Source of the DNA: Desulfovibrio sp.
Lineage (GTDB): Bacteria > Desulfobacterota > Desulfovibrionia > Desulfovibrionales > Desulfovibrionaceae
Length of the DNA stretch: 7,619 bases
Assembly: GCA_028708195.1 (NCBI GenBank)
Contig: JAQVZK010000110.1
Coordinates: 1-7,619, forward strand
Reading direction: 5' to 3'
The number at the start of each line of letters is the position of its first letter. The stretch's first letter is position 1. Both the position numbers and the translations under genes were made by a program. The notes under the pieces were generated by a model. It did no database searches, was not told the origin of the DNA, and saw nothing but the letters and a program-made list of their open reading frames with translations. This document shows, piece by piece, positions 1-5,472 of this stretch.

Positions 1-654
1 ACCAACCCAGCCGAACCACAGCAGCCCCGCCCCTACGGCTACCAAGGGCAAGTTGTTGGGCGCCACTTCCTGGCCGGGTTTAACATCCTTGCGCCACCCA
101 AGATAAACAACGGTAGCCAGCGCAGAAAAACCTGCGCTCACGTGCACCACAATACCGCCTGCAAAATCCACCACTCCGAGCTTGGCCAGCCATCCGCCGC
201 CCCATATCCAGTGGCAGACGGGCAGGTAAATCACGATAGTCCAAAGCACCAAAAATTTGAGGTACCCCTTGAAGTTGAAACGCCCGGCAAAGGCCCCGGT
301 AATCAGAGCAGGGGTAATGATGGCGAACATCATCTGGTAGGCAAAGAACATGATAAAGGGAATGGTTGGTGCGTATACCGGGCTCGGATCGCCGCCCACC
401 TTATCCAGGGCAAAGTGATAGGTGACGTCGCCGATGACGCCGCCAATATCCGGACCGAATGCCAGGCTGAACCCGCCAAATATCCAGATAAGAGCCACAA
501 CCCCCATAGATATGAAGCTCTGCATCATAATGGTCAGTACATTCTTCGCCCTGACCAAACCACCGTAGAAGAAGGCCAGGCCGGGCGTCATGACGCAGAC
601 CAGGGCTGTGCATAAAAGAATGAAAGCGGTATCACCCGAGTTCAAAGCTGGCAT
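1..654 (-). CDS. amt: Ammonium transporter, Amt/Mep/Rh family (3' part beyond window)
   Basis: Inner-membrane channel for ammonium/ammonia. Reading down from the ATG at 654 gives 218 uninterrupted residues to the left edge, about half of the usual length of about 400. Several hydrophobic segments are visible. Family landmarks are clear: PGLAFFYGGLVRAKNVL near residues 24-40, a phenylalanine at 110 in the place of the E. coli AmtB Phe gate, W151 in WIWGGGW, and the signature DFAGGIVVH with D163 and pore His171 matching AmtB D160 and H168. A strong GGAGG lies 4 bases before the ATG and fixes the start. No cleavable signal peptide is apparent, unlike E. coli AmtB. It lies 126 bp downstream of the urea transporter in the same orientation. 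The likely role is recapture of ammonium that leaks after urea hydrolysis; this is inferred from context. A PII gene (glnB/glnK) often accompanies amt but would lie outside the window. Confidence 0.95.
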   Translation of the reverse strand, partial: MPALNSGDTAFILLCTALVCVMTPGLAFFYGGLVRAKNVLTIMMQSFISMGVVALIWIFGGFSLAFGPDIGGVIGDVTYHFALDKVGGDPSPVYAPTIPFIMFFAYQMMFAIITPALITGAFAGRFNFKGYLKFLVLWTIVIYLPVCHWIWGGGWLAKLGVVDFAGGIVVHVSAGFSALATVVYLGWRKDVKPGQEVAPNNLPLVAVGAGLLWFGWVG

Positions 655-780
655 AATTCCTCCACAATATTTTTGATTGCATTAAGCAAAACTGCTGGTG
701 ACGGCAGAAGCGGCGCTTACGCCTTCACTGCATACGGGTGCTCACACGCAGCCGCCAGAGCAGCTCAAGGTGAGAACGCC
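655..780 (-). other. Intergenic gap between urea transporter and amt, with an imperfect hairpin
   Basis: This 126-bp gap is the only place in the window where amt could have its own promoter close by. I found no convincing sigma-70 or sigma-54 promoter. An imperfect hairpin at 704-731 (outer arms GCAG/CTGC, inner arms GGCG/CGCC around a TAAG loop) has no T-run and is not a good intrinsic terminator. The 30 bases nearest amt are AT-rich. Read-through from the urea transporter is therefore possible, but an amt promoter is not excluded. Confidence 0.4.
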
Positions 781-1776
781 CTAGTTTTTGTGCGTTTCTG
801 GCACCAGATCAAGATTGGGCAGCAGGAATATCCATGCCGCCACAACAAAGGGGAAAGTCAGCGTAGGCACGCCGTAAACATTGAGCACGACGTTCAAGGC
901 ACCTTGGGCCACCACGGTAAAAATGGTTCCCACAATAGCGTAAATGGCCACACGCCAGGACGGACGATAAAAGGTCGTTCCCAGCCCAATGGCTGTCAGC
1001 ACTGCGCTGAACTGAAAGAGGCCAGCCACTATGGCTGTGGTTCCCGCACCCAGAAAAAGGGCGGTGCCCACGGCGAGCATAGAAGCCAGAAAGGCGAAAA
1101 TGGCCGCCCAGACAAAATTGCAGGCCAGTCCCACCAGAAAAAGAACACCCGTAACCACGTTATTGATCAGAAAAACCTGAGAAACTCCGGCAAAGGAAGC
1201 CTTCCAGAATTCGGGCATGGTAACGGCATAGATGTCTGTAGGCTGTACAGAAATACTGGCATGAGGAAGGCCTGAGATTTTGATATTGGCAAAATTGTAC
1301 GCCGCGAACATCAAAAACCACGTAGTTATGACAAAGGGAGCCGTCATGGCGGCCACCTTCCAGGTCTTGAACACACGGGCTATGGCCAGCATAAGAATGG
1401 TGGAAAAAATGCCCCCGGCTACTATGTAGGCCCACAAAGTGGGCGTGGGCGCGAAAAAGGTAGGCAAAGCCACCCCTACAAGTACGCCATTGTACCCATG
1501 CAGCCCAATATTGATGTCTTCTCTGGGTGCGTTGATCGCATAGGCCGTCAGCGTGCCCATAAGAAGACCCAGCAGGCCGCCCCAGGCCACAGCGGGCATG
1601 TTAGCGCTATAGGCTCCCCAAAAGATGCCCGCCAGAAACAGCAGGCCTGTAAGGGGATTGTTCTGAAACATGACCTGCCCCACGCCACGCAGCAGCACGT
1701 CTATAAAGTGCAGCACCGGGGTCTTGGCCGCTGCGGCATTCCACCAGTTGGCGGGCGTATCACTGGCTGGGCTCAT
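781..1776 (-). CDS. Urea transporter, UT family (urea channel)
   Basis: Integral membrane channel for passive, selective urea entry; the family was defined structurally with the Desulfovibrio vulgaris protein. The product is 331 residues, close to that length, and mostly hydrophobic, consistent with about ten membrane segments. The family's internal duplication can be read by eye: GVGQVMFQNNPLTG at 31-44 matches GVSQVFLINNVVTG at 197-210, GYNGVLVGVAL at 94-104 matches FQFSAVLTAIGL at 254-265, and MTAPF at 144-148 matches LTFPF at 306-310. The paired Thr (145 and 307) and the aromatics Y95 and F256 sit where the pore threonines and phenylalanine slots are expected. The ATG at 1776 has a GGAGA about 7 bases upstream. 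It follows the urease genes, so its job is almost certainly to feed urea to cytoplasmic urease. It is not UreI-like and not an ABC-type urea importer. Confidence 0.95.
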   Translation of the reverse strand: MSPASDTPANWWNAAAAKTPVLHFIDVLLRGVGQVMFQNNPLTGLLFLAGIFWGAYSANMPAVAWGGLLGLLMGTLTAYAINAPREDINIGLHGYNGVLVGVALPTFFAPTPTLWAYIVAGGIFSTILMLAIARVFKTWKVAAMTAPFVITTWFLMFAAYNFANIKISGLPHASISVQPTDIYAVTMPEFWKASFAGVSQVFLINNVVTGVLFLVGLACNFVWAAIFAFLASMLAVGTALFLGAGTTAIVAGLFQFSAVLTAIGLGTTFYRPSWRVAIYAIVGTIFTVVAQGALNVVLNVYGVPTLTFPFVVAAWIFLLPNLDLVPETHKN

Positions 1777-1905
1777 AACACTGTCTCCAGTTTGTCCGTT
1801 TGAAGCGTTGGAGGGGTAACATTTGCCCCAAGACTATGCGCCGCTGACTCAGGCAGCCGGTAAACTGGGGAAATCCCCAGAAGAATGACTGCAAAAGCAG
1901 AAGCT
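1777..1905 (-). other. Intergenic gap between ureD and the urea transporter
   Basis: This 129-bp gap holds two small hairpins just behind the ureD stop (1889-1900 and 1865-1880, the latter listed separately). Nearer the transporter there is an imperfect inverted repeat at 1813-1829 (GGGG, nine bases, CCCC on the plus strand) that could be an operator or chance. The gap is long compared with those inside the urease accessory genes, so the transport genes may form a separately tuned unit. I could not identify a promoter with good -35 and -10 boxes. Confidence 0.4.
1865..1880 (-). terminator. Possible weak terminator or attenuator after ureD
   Basis: A perfect inverted repeat CTGGGG-AAAT-CCCCAG lies 25 bases past the ureD stop. 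On the transcribed minus strand it is followed only by TTTA, too short a T-run for a strong intrinsic terminator. A second small hairpin, CTGC-TTTT-GCAG at 1889-1900, precedes it. Together they may cause partial termination or protect the upstream mRNA end, giving less transporter than urease message. Confidence 0.35.
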
Positions 1906-2934
1906 CTAACGCCATAGAAATTCTGCGGGCAGCGACGCGCCCGTTATGACTTCACGGGCCGTGCCCCAGAACTCTCTGACCTTGCCCCTTACTGATTCGG
2001 AAGTATCGCCGAGCACCTTGAAGACCAGTCCATTCTCGCCGGGCAGCACTGAAGCCCCAAAGGCGATACGATTGGCAAAATCCACATCGGCCCCCACAAC
2101 GTCGCGGACCTTGAGCGCATTTTCCGGCTGTGTGAGCAGCACCACATTACCGAAAACCTCAAATCCGTTGTTGACGCCCGTGCCGAGCACTCCGGCAACC
2201 TTTGGCTCCAGCACAAATTTTTCGGCAAATATTTTTTCCCCGCTTTCTTGCCGAAAAGCTGTGATACGCGAAGAAAAAAGATCAAACCCGAAAAGCTCTT
2301 TTTCATGATGATACTTTCTGCCGGGCAGCAGAATTTCTGAATAAATCATGGATGCGCGTTCCGAAATCTCAATGCGAGTTTCGGAAAGGAAGCGCGTGTC
2401 GCGGTGGAGGATGAGGGGATCGGGCATGAATTCCAGATAGCCCCCCTGCTCCACCGTTATTTTCTGATACTGGGCTGCATAGTTGGCTTCCATCATGTGA
2501 ACCTTGGTCGCAGACTGTGTGGTCACATGGCCCATAGCGTCAGGCTCCACATTAATTTCAAGGTACATGCGGTCACCTTGAATAACACAACCCGTGGTAC
2601 TGATTATGAAGATGCAGGGCATGCCTGGCAGCCCCTGATCCCAATACAGGCCGCGCTGCGCCAGAAAGGGCACCCGCCTGTCAATATCGTACAAACGGCT
2701 ATGCCCCTCAGCTTCCTTGCGGAACCCCAGGCGCAGATAGCCGTATTTGCCGACTGCCCCGCTTTGCATCTGTATCGGCTCGTCCCGGTAGGGGCTGCAT
2801 TCTGCGGCCTCCTCGCAAATGCGGTCCAGCTCTTCTTTGGCAAGCTCCACCCGGGAGCGGCTGCCCGCATCACTTGTGGCCTCGCGCGCCAGAAGCGCCG
2901 CCTGTGGCGTAAGCAGGTATGCCGGTGCGTTCAT
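1906..2934 (-). CDS. ureD: Urease accessory protein UreD (UreH)
   Basis: Scaffold that binds the urease apoprotein and, with UreF and UreG, forms the complex that inserts nickel into UreC. With the start at 2934 the product is 342 residues. The UreD core is recognisable from KYGYLRLGF (63-71) through TTGCVIQGDRMYLEINVEP (113-131), TTQSATKVH (138-146) and LEFMPDPLILHRDTRF (167-182), to a conserved tail around VREFWGTAR (319-327). The family is usually about 265-300 residues; the surplus is an N-terminal segment of about 60 residues rich in Ala and Glu. A longer frame begins at 2976, inside ureG, but I prefer the ATG at 2934: it has AAGGGAG six bases upstream and begins one base after the ureG stop, which suggests translational coupling. 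ureD is the last urease gene, as in ureABCEFGD operons. Confidence 0.93.
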   Translation of the reverse strand: MNAPAYLLTPQAALLAREATSDAGSRSRVELAKEELDRICEEAAECSPYRDEPIQMQSGAVGKYGYLRLGFRKEAEGHSRLYDIDRRVPFLAQRGLYWDQGLPGMPCIFIISTTGCVIQGDRMYLEINVEPDAMGHVTTQSATKVHMMEANYAAQYQKITVEQGGYLEFMPDPLILHRDTRFLSETRIEISERASMIYSEILLPGRKYHHEKELFGFDLFSSRITAFRQESGEKIFAEKFVLEPKVAGVLGTGVNNGFEVFGNVVLLTQPENALKVRDVVGADVDFANRIAFGASVLPGENGLVFKVLGDTSESVRGKVREFWGTAREVITGASLPAEFLWR

Positions 2935-2935
2935 G

Positions 2936-3574
2936 CTAGACTCCCTTCGGGTCTGGCTTGTAATCAAAGAGCGCATCGCACACGATCATGTCCGTGAGCT
3001 CTTCAATATTTTTTCCTGTCATGCAATTGGTAAAGATAAAGGGTTTATCGCCGCGCATAAGGCGCGAATCGCGGTCCATAACTTCAAGGCTGGCGTTCAC
3101 ATAAGGAGCGAGGTCTTCCTTGTTGATGACCAGAATGTCCGACTGACAAACACCCGGACCGTTCTTGCGGGGAATTTTGTCCCCGGCCGCCACGTCAATG
3201 ACGTAGATGAAAAAATCCGCCAAAGCCGGGCTGAAGGTCAGGGTCAGATTATCGCCGCCGCTTTCGATGAATATGAGGTCGCTGTCAGGAAAGCGCGTTT
3301 CCAGGTCTTCAACAGCAGCCAGATTCATGCTGGGATCTTCACGAATGGCAGTGTGCGGGCAAGCCCCGGTCTCCACGCCCACAATGCGGTCTGCGTCCAG
3401 TATGCCGGCCAAGGTGCGCTGCACATGCTTGGCGTCCTCAGTGGTGACCACATCGTTGGTAATAATGAGCGGTTTGAAGCCGCGTTTGATAAGAACGGGA
3501 GTTACCGCCTCAATGATGGCCGTTTTGCCGGAGCCGACAGGGCCGCCTACGCCAATACGCGTAATTTTTTTCAC
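2936..3574 (-). CDS. ureG: Urease accessory GTPase UreG
   Basis: SIMIBI-class GTPase whose GTP hydrolysis drives nickel transfer into the urease active site. The product is 212 residues, typical for the family. In order: P-loop GGPVGSGKT (10-18), [12 protein letters not shown] (39-50), the metal-binding Cys-Pro-His at 72-74 within [15 protein letters not shown], the switch motif ESGGDNL (104-110), and guanine-specificity NKED (151-154). All key residues are present. The start codon is GTG (3574), supported by AAGGA seven bases upstream and by alignment of the P-loop close to the N-terminus, as in other UreG proteins. The stop is one base before ureD. It works with UreF, UreD and the nickel donor UreE encoded alongside. 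Confidence 0.97.
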   Translation of the reverse strand: MKKITRIGVGGPVGSGKTAIIEAVTPVLIKRGFKPLIITNDVVTTEDAKHVQRTLAGILDADRIVGVETGACPHTAIREDPSMNLAAVEDLETRFPDSDLIFIESGGDNLTLTFSPALADFFIYVIDVAAGDKIPRKNGPGVCQSDILVINKEDLAPYVNASLEVMDRDSRLMRGDKPFIFTNCMTGKNIEELTDMIVCDALFDYKPDPKGV

Positions 3575-3641
3575 GAAATATCCTTGTATTTATGGCTGTA
3601 GGGCCTTGCGGCACACTGGTCAGCCGTTTTTTGCAATACAG

Positions 3642-4457
3642 TCAGTTCATGAACATGCGCACGTGGGCCTTCACATGCACTGCCCCAAGGATTTCAGACA
3701 TGGGAGCATAGGTGGACATGCGCTCAAGCGGCGCCGAAGAAGCCACAGCGCACTGACGGTCAAGGTTCTCCATAAGTCGAAATAGAATGCGCTGCGTATC
3801 CAGATGAGTGACTCTCATGAGCCGCAAGGCCGCGTTAAGAATGGTTGCAGCAAGGCCATACTGGTGCACCACCAGAGCCTGCTGCACGGGCAGCCCCATG
3901 CGGCTGAACAACAACCCGAGGCTTACAGGATAGGTGCCAGGCGTTTCGTGCGCGTTGATGCGCCCGAGCCAGATATCCAGACCAGGCAGTTCCGTGGTGC
4001 TCAGGCACATTTCCACAAGTTTTTTCCCCATGCGAACAGACATGAGCCGTGACTCTTCGGGCAGGCGCCGACAATGCACTTCGTGGTCTACCATGACGAG
4101 ATCGTCCCAGGCCTCCTGCGCGGCATAGCGCATGGCCCAGGCAAGACCGACGGCGTCACCTGTGGCGGCCTGTTCAATGGCGCAGGCCGTGTAATCCTGC
4201 AAATCCTGCGCATCCCGCACTATGCCTTTCTGTATGGCCGACTCCAGAGCATTGGAAAAAGCGAAAGCGCCAATGGGCAATGTCGAATCGCCAAACTGCA
4301 TCATGCGCACCAATGAAAGCACACCTCCGTCTATCTGTCCGGACAAACCCGAAGCCGAAGAGATGGATGCGCTTTGGCTGGACGCCGTTTCAGGAGGTTC
4401 TGCCTGTCCGGCAGCTTTTGCATTGGCAGCGCGCCGTGATTTTTGTGGCTTCGTCAT
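3642..4457 (-). CDS. ureF: Urease accessory protein UreF
   Basis: All-helical accessory protein that bridges UreD and UreG and is thought to gate UreG GTPase activity during urease activation. As drawn the product is 271 residues, against about 225-240 usual. The UreF core starts near residue 49, where SLVRMMQFGDSTLPIGAFAF matches the family's opening motif, and continues through LESAIQKGIV, TYPVSLGLLFSRMG and a C-terminal MSEILGAVHVKAHVRMFMN region. The first 45 residues are low complexity, rich in Ala, Ser, Gln and Lys. The ATG at 4457 lies three bases after the ureE stop but has only a weak GGG ahead of it. Inside the extension, GGAGG at 4324-4328 precedes an in-frame TTG at 4313, which would give a normal-length protein of 223 residues. 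Function is secure; the exact start is not. Confidence 0.92.
   Translation of the reverse strand: MTKPQKSRRAANAKAAGQAEPPETASSQSASISSASGLSGQIDGGVLSLVRMMQFGDSTLPIGAFAFSNALESAIQKGIVRDAQDLQDYTACAIEQAATGDAVGLAWAMRYAAQEAWDDLVMVDHEVHCRRLPEESRLMSVRMGKKLVEMCLSTTELPGLDIWLGRINAHETPGTYPVSLGLLFSRMGLPVQQALVVHQYGLAATILNAALRLMRVTHLDTQRILFRLMENLDRQCAVASSAPLERMSTYAPMSEILGAVHVKAHVRMFMN
4311..4328 (-). promoter_or_regulatory. Internal Shine-Dalgarno and TTG: alternative ureF start
   Basis: On the minus strand GGAGG (4328-4324) is followed ten bases later by TTG (4313-4311), codon 49 of the long ureF frame, exactly where UreF homology begins. A GTG (4310-4308) and two ATG codons (52 and 53) follow. This site has a stronger ribosome-binding match than the upstream ATG at 4457. 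Confidence 0.4.
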
Positions 4458-4460
4458 AAA

Positions 4461-5258
4461 CTACCCATCGTGCTTGCGGTCGTGGCTGTGACCATGCTTG
4501 TGTCCATAATGCCCATGATGGTCGTGGTCAGAATGTTTGTCCTTATGTCCATCGGCGTGACCATGCTTGTGCTTGCGCTCGTCTTCGTGCGCGTGCTTGT
4601 GCTCATGCTTGTGGTGATGGTCTTCGCCGTGGCCGTCATGTTGATGGTGCTTGTGCTCGTGCTCGGAATCTTCATCAAGAATGGTCACAGGCTTGTGCGA
4701 ATGGCCGTGAGTCCGCGCATCAACAGGGCGTTCACTGCCACCAAACAGTCTGCGGGACTGCGCAGGAGAAAGCATGCCCGCCACTTCTTCGCCAGGCACA
4801 AAGCTGTAACGTACCCCAGCGAAATGGTGCGTGTTCATGACGGAATTCATGACTGCCCTGTCCACGGACATTGGCACGTAAATTTTTCCCTCGCGCACCA
4901 CGGCAGGCCAATGCTGGTTGCCTAGCGCGTGCCCAAGAGCCACGCTGCGCTCAACCAGAATGCCCGGCTCAAGCTCCGCCAAGGCTTCCAGTTCCACCAC
5001 CAGCACTTCACAAAGATCTATTTTGCAGACCACGGCGGTTTTTGACTCTTCATCCCAAACAAGCACATCGCCGTTATGCAAAAACTCATCACGCTCAAGA
5101 GATACAGCCACAACACGTCCGCCCCTGCTCTGCTTGCGAAGGCGATTTTTTTGCGCGTCCCACTGGCTCAGTTCAAGAACATCAATAGTGACATCGACGA
5201 GTTTTTCTTTCCAATGAACGTCGTTAACATTGCCAAGAACGTGTTCAACCAACTGCAT
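4461..5258 (-). CDS. ureE: Urease nickel metallochaperone UreE with very long His-rich tail
   Basis: Binds nickel and hands it to the UreDFG-apourease complex. The product is 265 residues, against about 150-170 for many UreE proteins. Residues 1-150 form the usual core: a peptide-binding N-terminal domain, then the metal-binding domain with GHALGNQHWP (109-118), whose H116 matches the interface His of the conserved GNxH motif, and YVPMSVDRAVM (127-137). From residue 184 to the end there are 30 His among 82 residues, mixed with Asp, Glu, Lys and Gly, far longer than the short His tail of Klebsiella UreE. The start at 5258 is supported by GAGGAAAG upstream and by homology; the frame stays open upstream through the gap into ureC, but that extension resembles no UreE. 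It is separated from ureC by 214 bp of structured sequence and nearly abuts ureF. Confidence 0.95.
   Translation of the reverse strand: MQLVEHVLGNVNDVHWKEKLVDVTIDVLELSQWDAQKNRLRKQSRGGRVVAVSLERDEFLHNGDVLVWDEESKTAVVCKIDLCEVLVVELEALAELEPGILVERSVALGHALGNQHWPAVVREGKIYVPMSVDRAVMNSVMNTHHFAGVRYSFVPGEEVAGMLSPAQSRRLFGGSERPVDARTHGHSHKPVTILDEDSEHEHKHHQHDGHGEDHHHKHEHKHAHEDERKHKHGHADGHKDKHSDHDHHGHYGHKHGHSHDRKHDG
4464..4709 (-). repeat. His-codon-rich low-complexity tract encoding the UreE tail
   Basis: This tract encodes UreE residues 184-265. It is built from recurring CAC/CAT, AAG, GGC and GAC/GAG codons. One exact 15-base direct repeat, GTGACCATGCTTGTG on the plus strand, occurs at 4488-4502 and 4557-4571, 69 bases (23 codons) apart and in frame, both encoding HKHGH. 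Such a tract can expand or contract by slippage or recombination, so tail length may vary between strains. Confidence 0.8.
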
Positions 5259-5269
5259 AATGATCTTTC

Positions 5270-5321
5270 CTCGTGTATACTTGGCTGCTTCCGGGGGGCA
5301 TGCCCCCGGAAGCTCGTGTAT
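5270..5321. repeat. 11-bp GC-rich palindrome flanked by 9-bp direct repeats, upstream of ureE
   Basis: GCTTCCGGGGG (5287-5297) and CCCCCGGAAGC (5303-5313) form a perfect 11-bp stem with a five-base loop (GCATG). It ends 28 bases before the ureE ATG. No T-run follows on either strand, so it is not a typical intrinsic terminator. CTCGTGTAT occurs at both 5270-5278 and 5313-5321, bracketing the palindrome; the second copy overlaps the stem by one base. This arrangement could be a REP-like or small mobile palindrome with a target duplication, or an RNA stability or processing hairpin whose flanking repeat is chance. Confidence 0.6.
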
Positions 5322-5366
5322 CAAATAAGATAATCTCCAGATCATTTCCGCTGTTACATTGACCAT

Positions 5367-5438
5367 CCCGCCACAGTGGCGGGGCTGTGTAAAGCAAAGC
5401 TTGGCAGGGCCAAAGTGTCTGGCACAGGCAAACACAGC
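5367..5438 (-). promoter_or_regulatory. Candidate structured RNA downstream of ureC
   Basis: On the minus-strand transcript, starting 34 bases after the ureC stop, GCTGTGT (5438-5432) can pair with ACACAGC (5390-5384), enclosing a smaller stem TTGGC/GCCAA (5413-5401). The closing arm abuts directly a perfect hairpin CCCGCCA-CTG-TGGCGGG (5383-5367), so the two helices could stack. No T-run follows, so it is not a plain terminator. It may stabilise the 3' end of a processed ureABC message or modulate accessory-gene expression. It does not match a riboswitch class I can name. Confidence 0.4.
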
Positions 5439-5472
5439 TTGATCTGACAGCTCAATGTAAAGCCCGGTTGCC

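Noticed and set aside
142..615. Plus-strand frame of 157 codons opposite amt
   Set aside because: The minus strand encodes an unmistakable Amt protein here; the plus frame has no recognisable domain and is rich in His, Gln and Gly as expected of an antisense shadow.
655..780. Possible sigma-54 site upstream of amt (GG, ten bases, GC in the transcribed strand near 711-724)
   Set aside because: Only the invariant dinucleotides match; the surrounding bases do not fit TGGCAC and TTGCA, and the match falls inside a small hairpin, so it is likely chance.
2935..2976. Longer ureD start at 2976
   Set aside because: It would overlap ureG by 41 bases without benefit; the internal ATG at 2934 has a clear AAGGGAG and sits one base past the ureG stop.
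2819..3601. Plus-strand frame of 260 codons opposite ureG and the ureD start
   Set aside because: It is antisense to the well-supported ureG with all GTPase motifs; composition is not protein-like and no ribosome site was seen.
4443..4925. Plus-strand frame of 160 codons whose start is very hydrophobic (Val/Leu/Met-rich), resembling a membrane protein
   Set aside because: It is the antisense of the UreE His-rich tail: complements of His codons read as Val, Met and similar. No ribosome site or family resemblance; ureE on the other strand is secure.
5287..5313. Reading the 11-bp palindrome as an intrinsic terminator
   Set aside because: Neither strand has a T-run after the stem, and ureE with its ribosome site follows within 28 bases, so strong termination here would silence the accessory genes.
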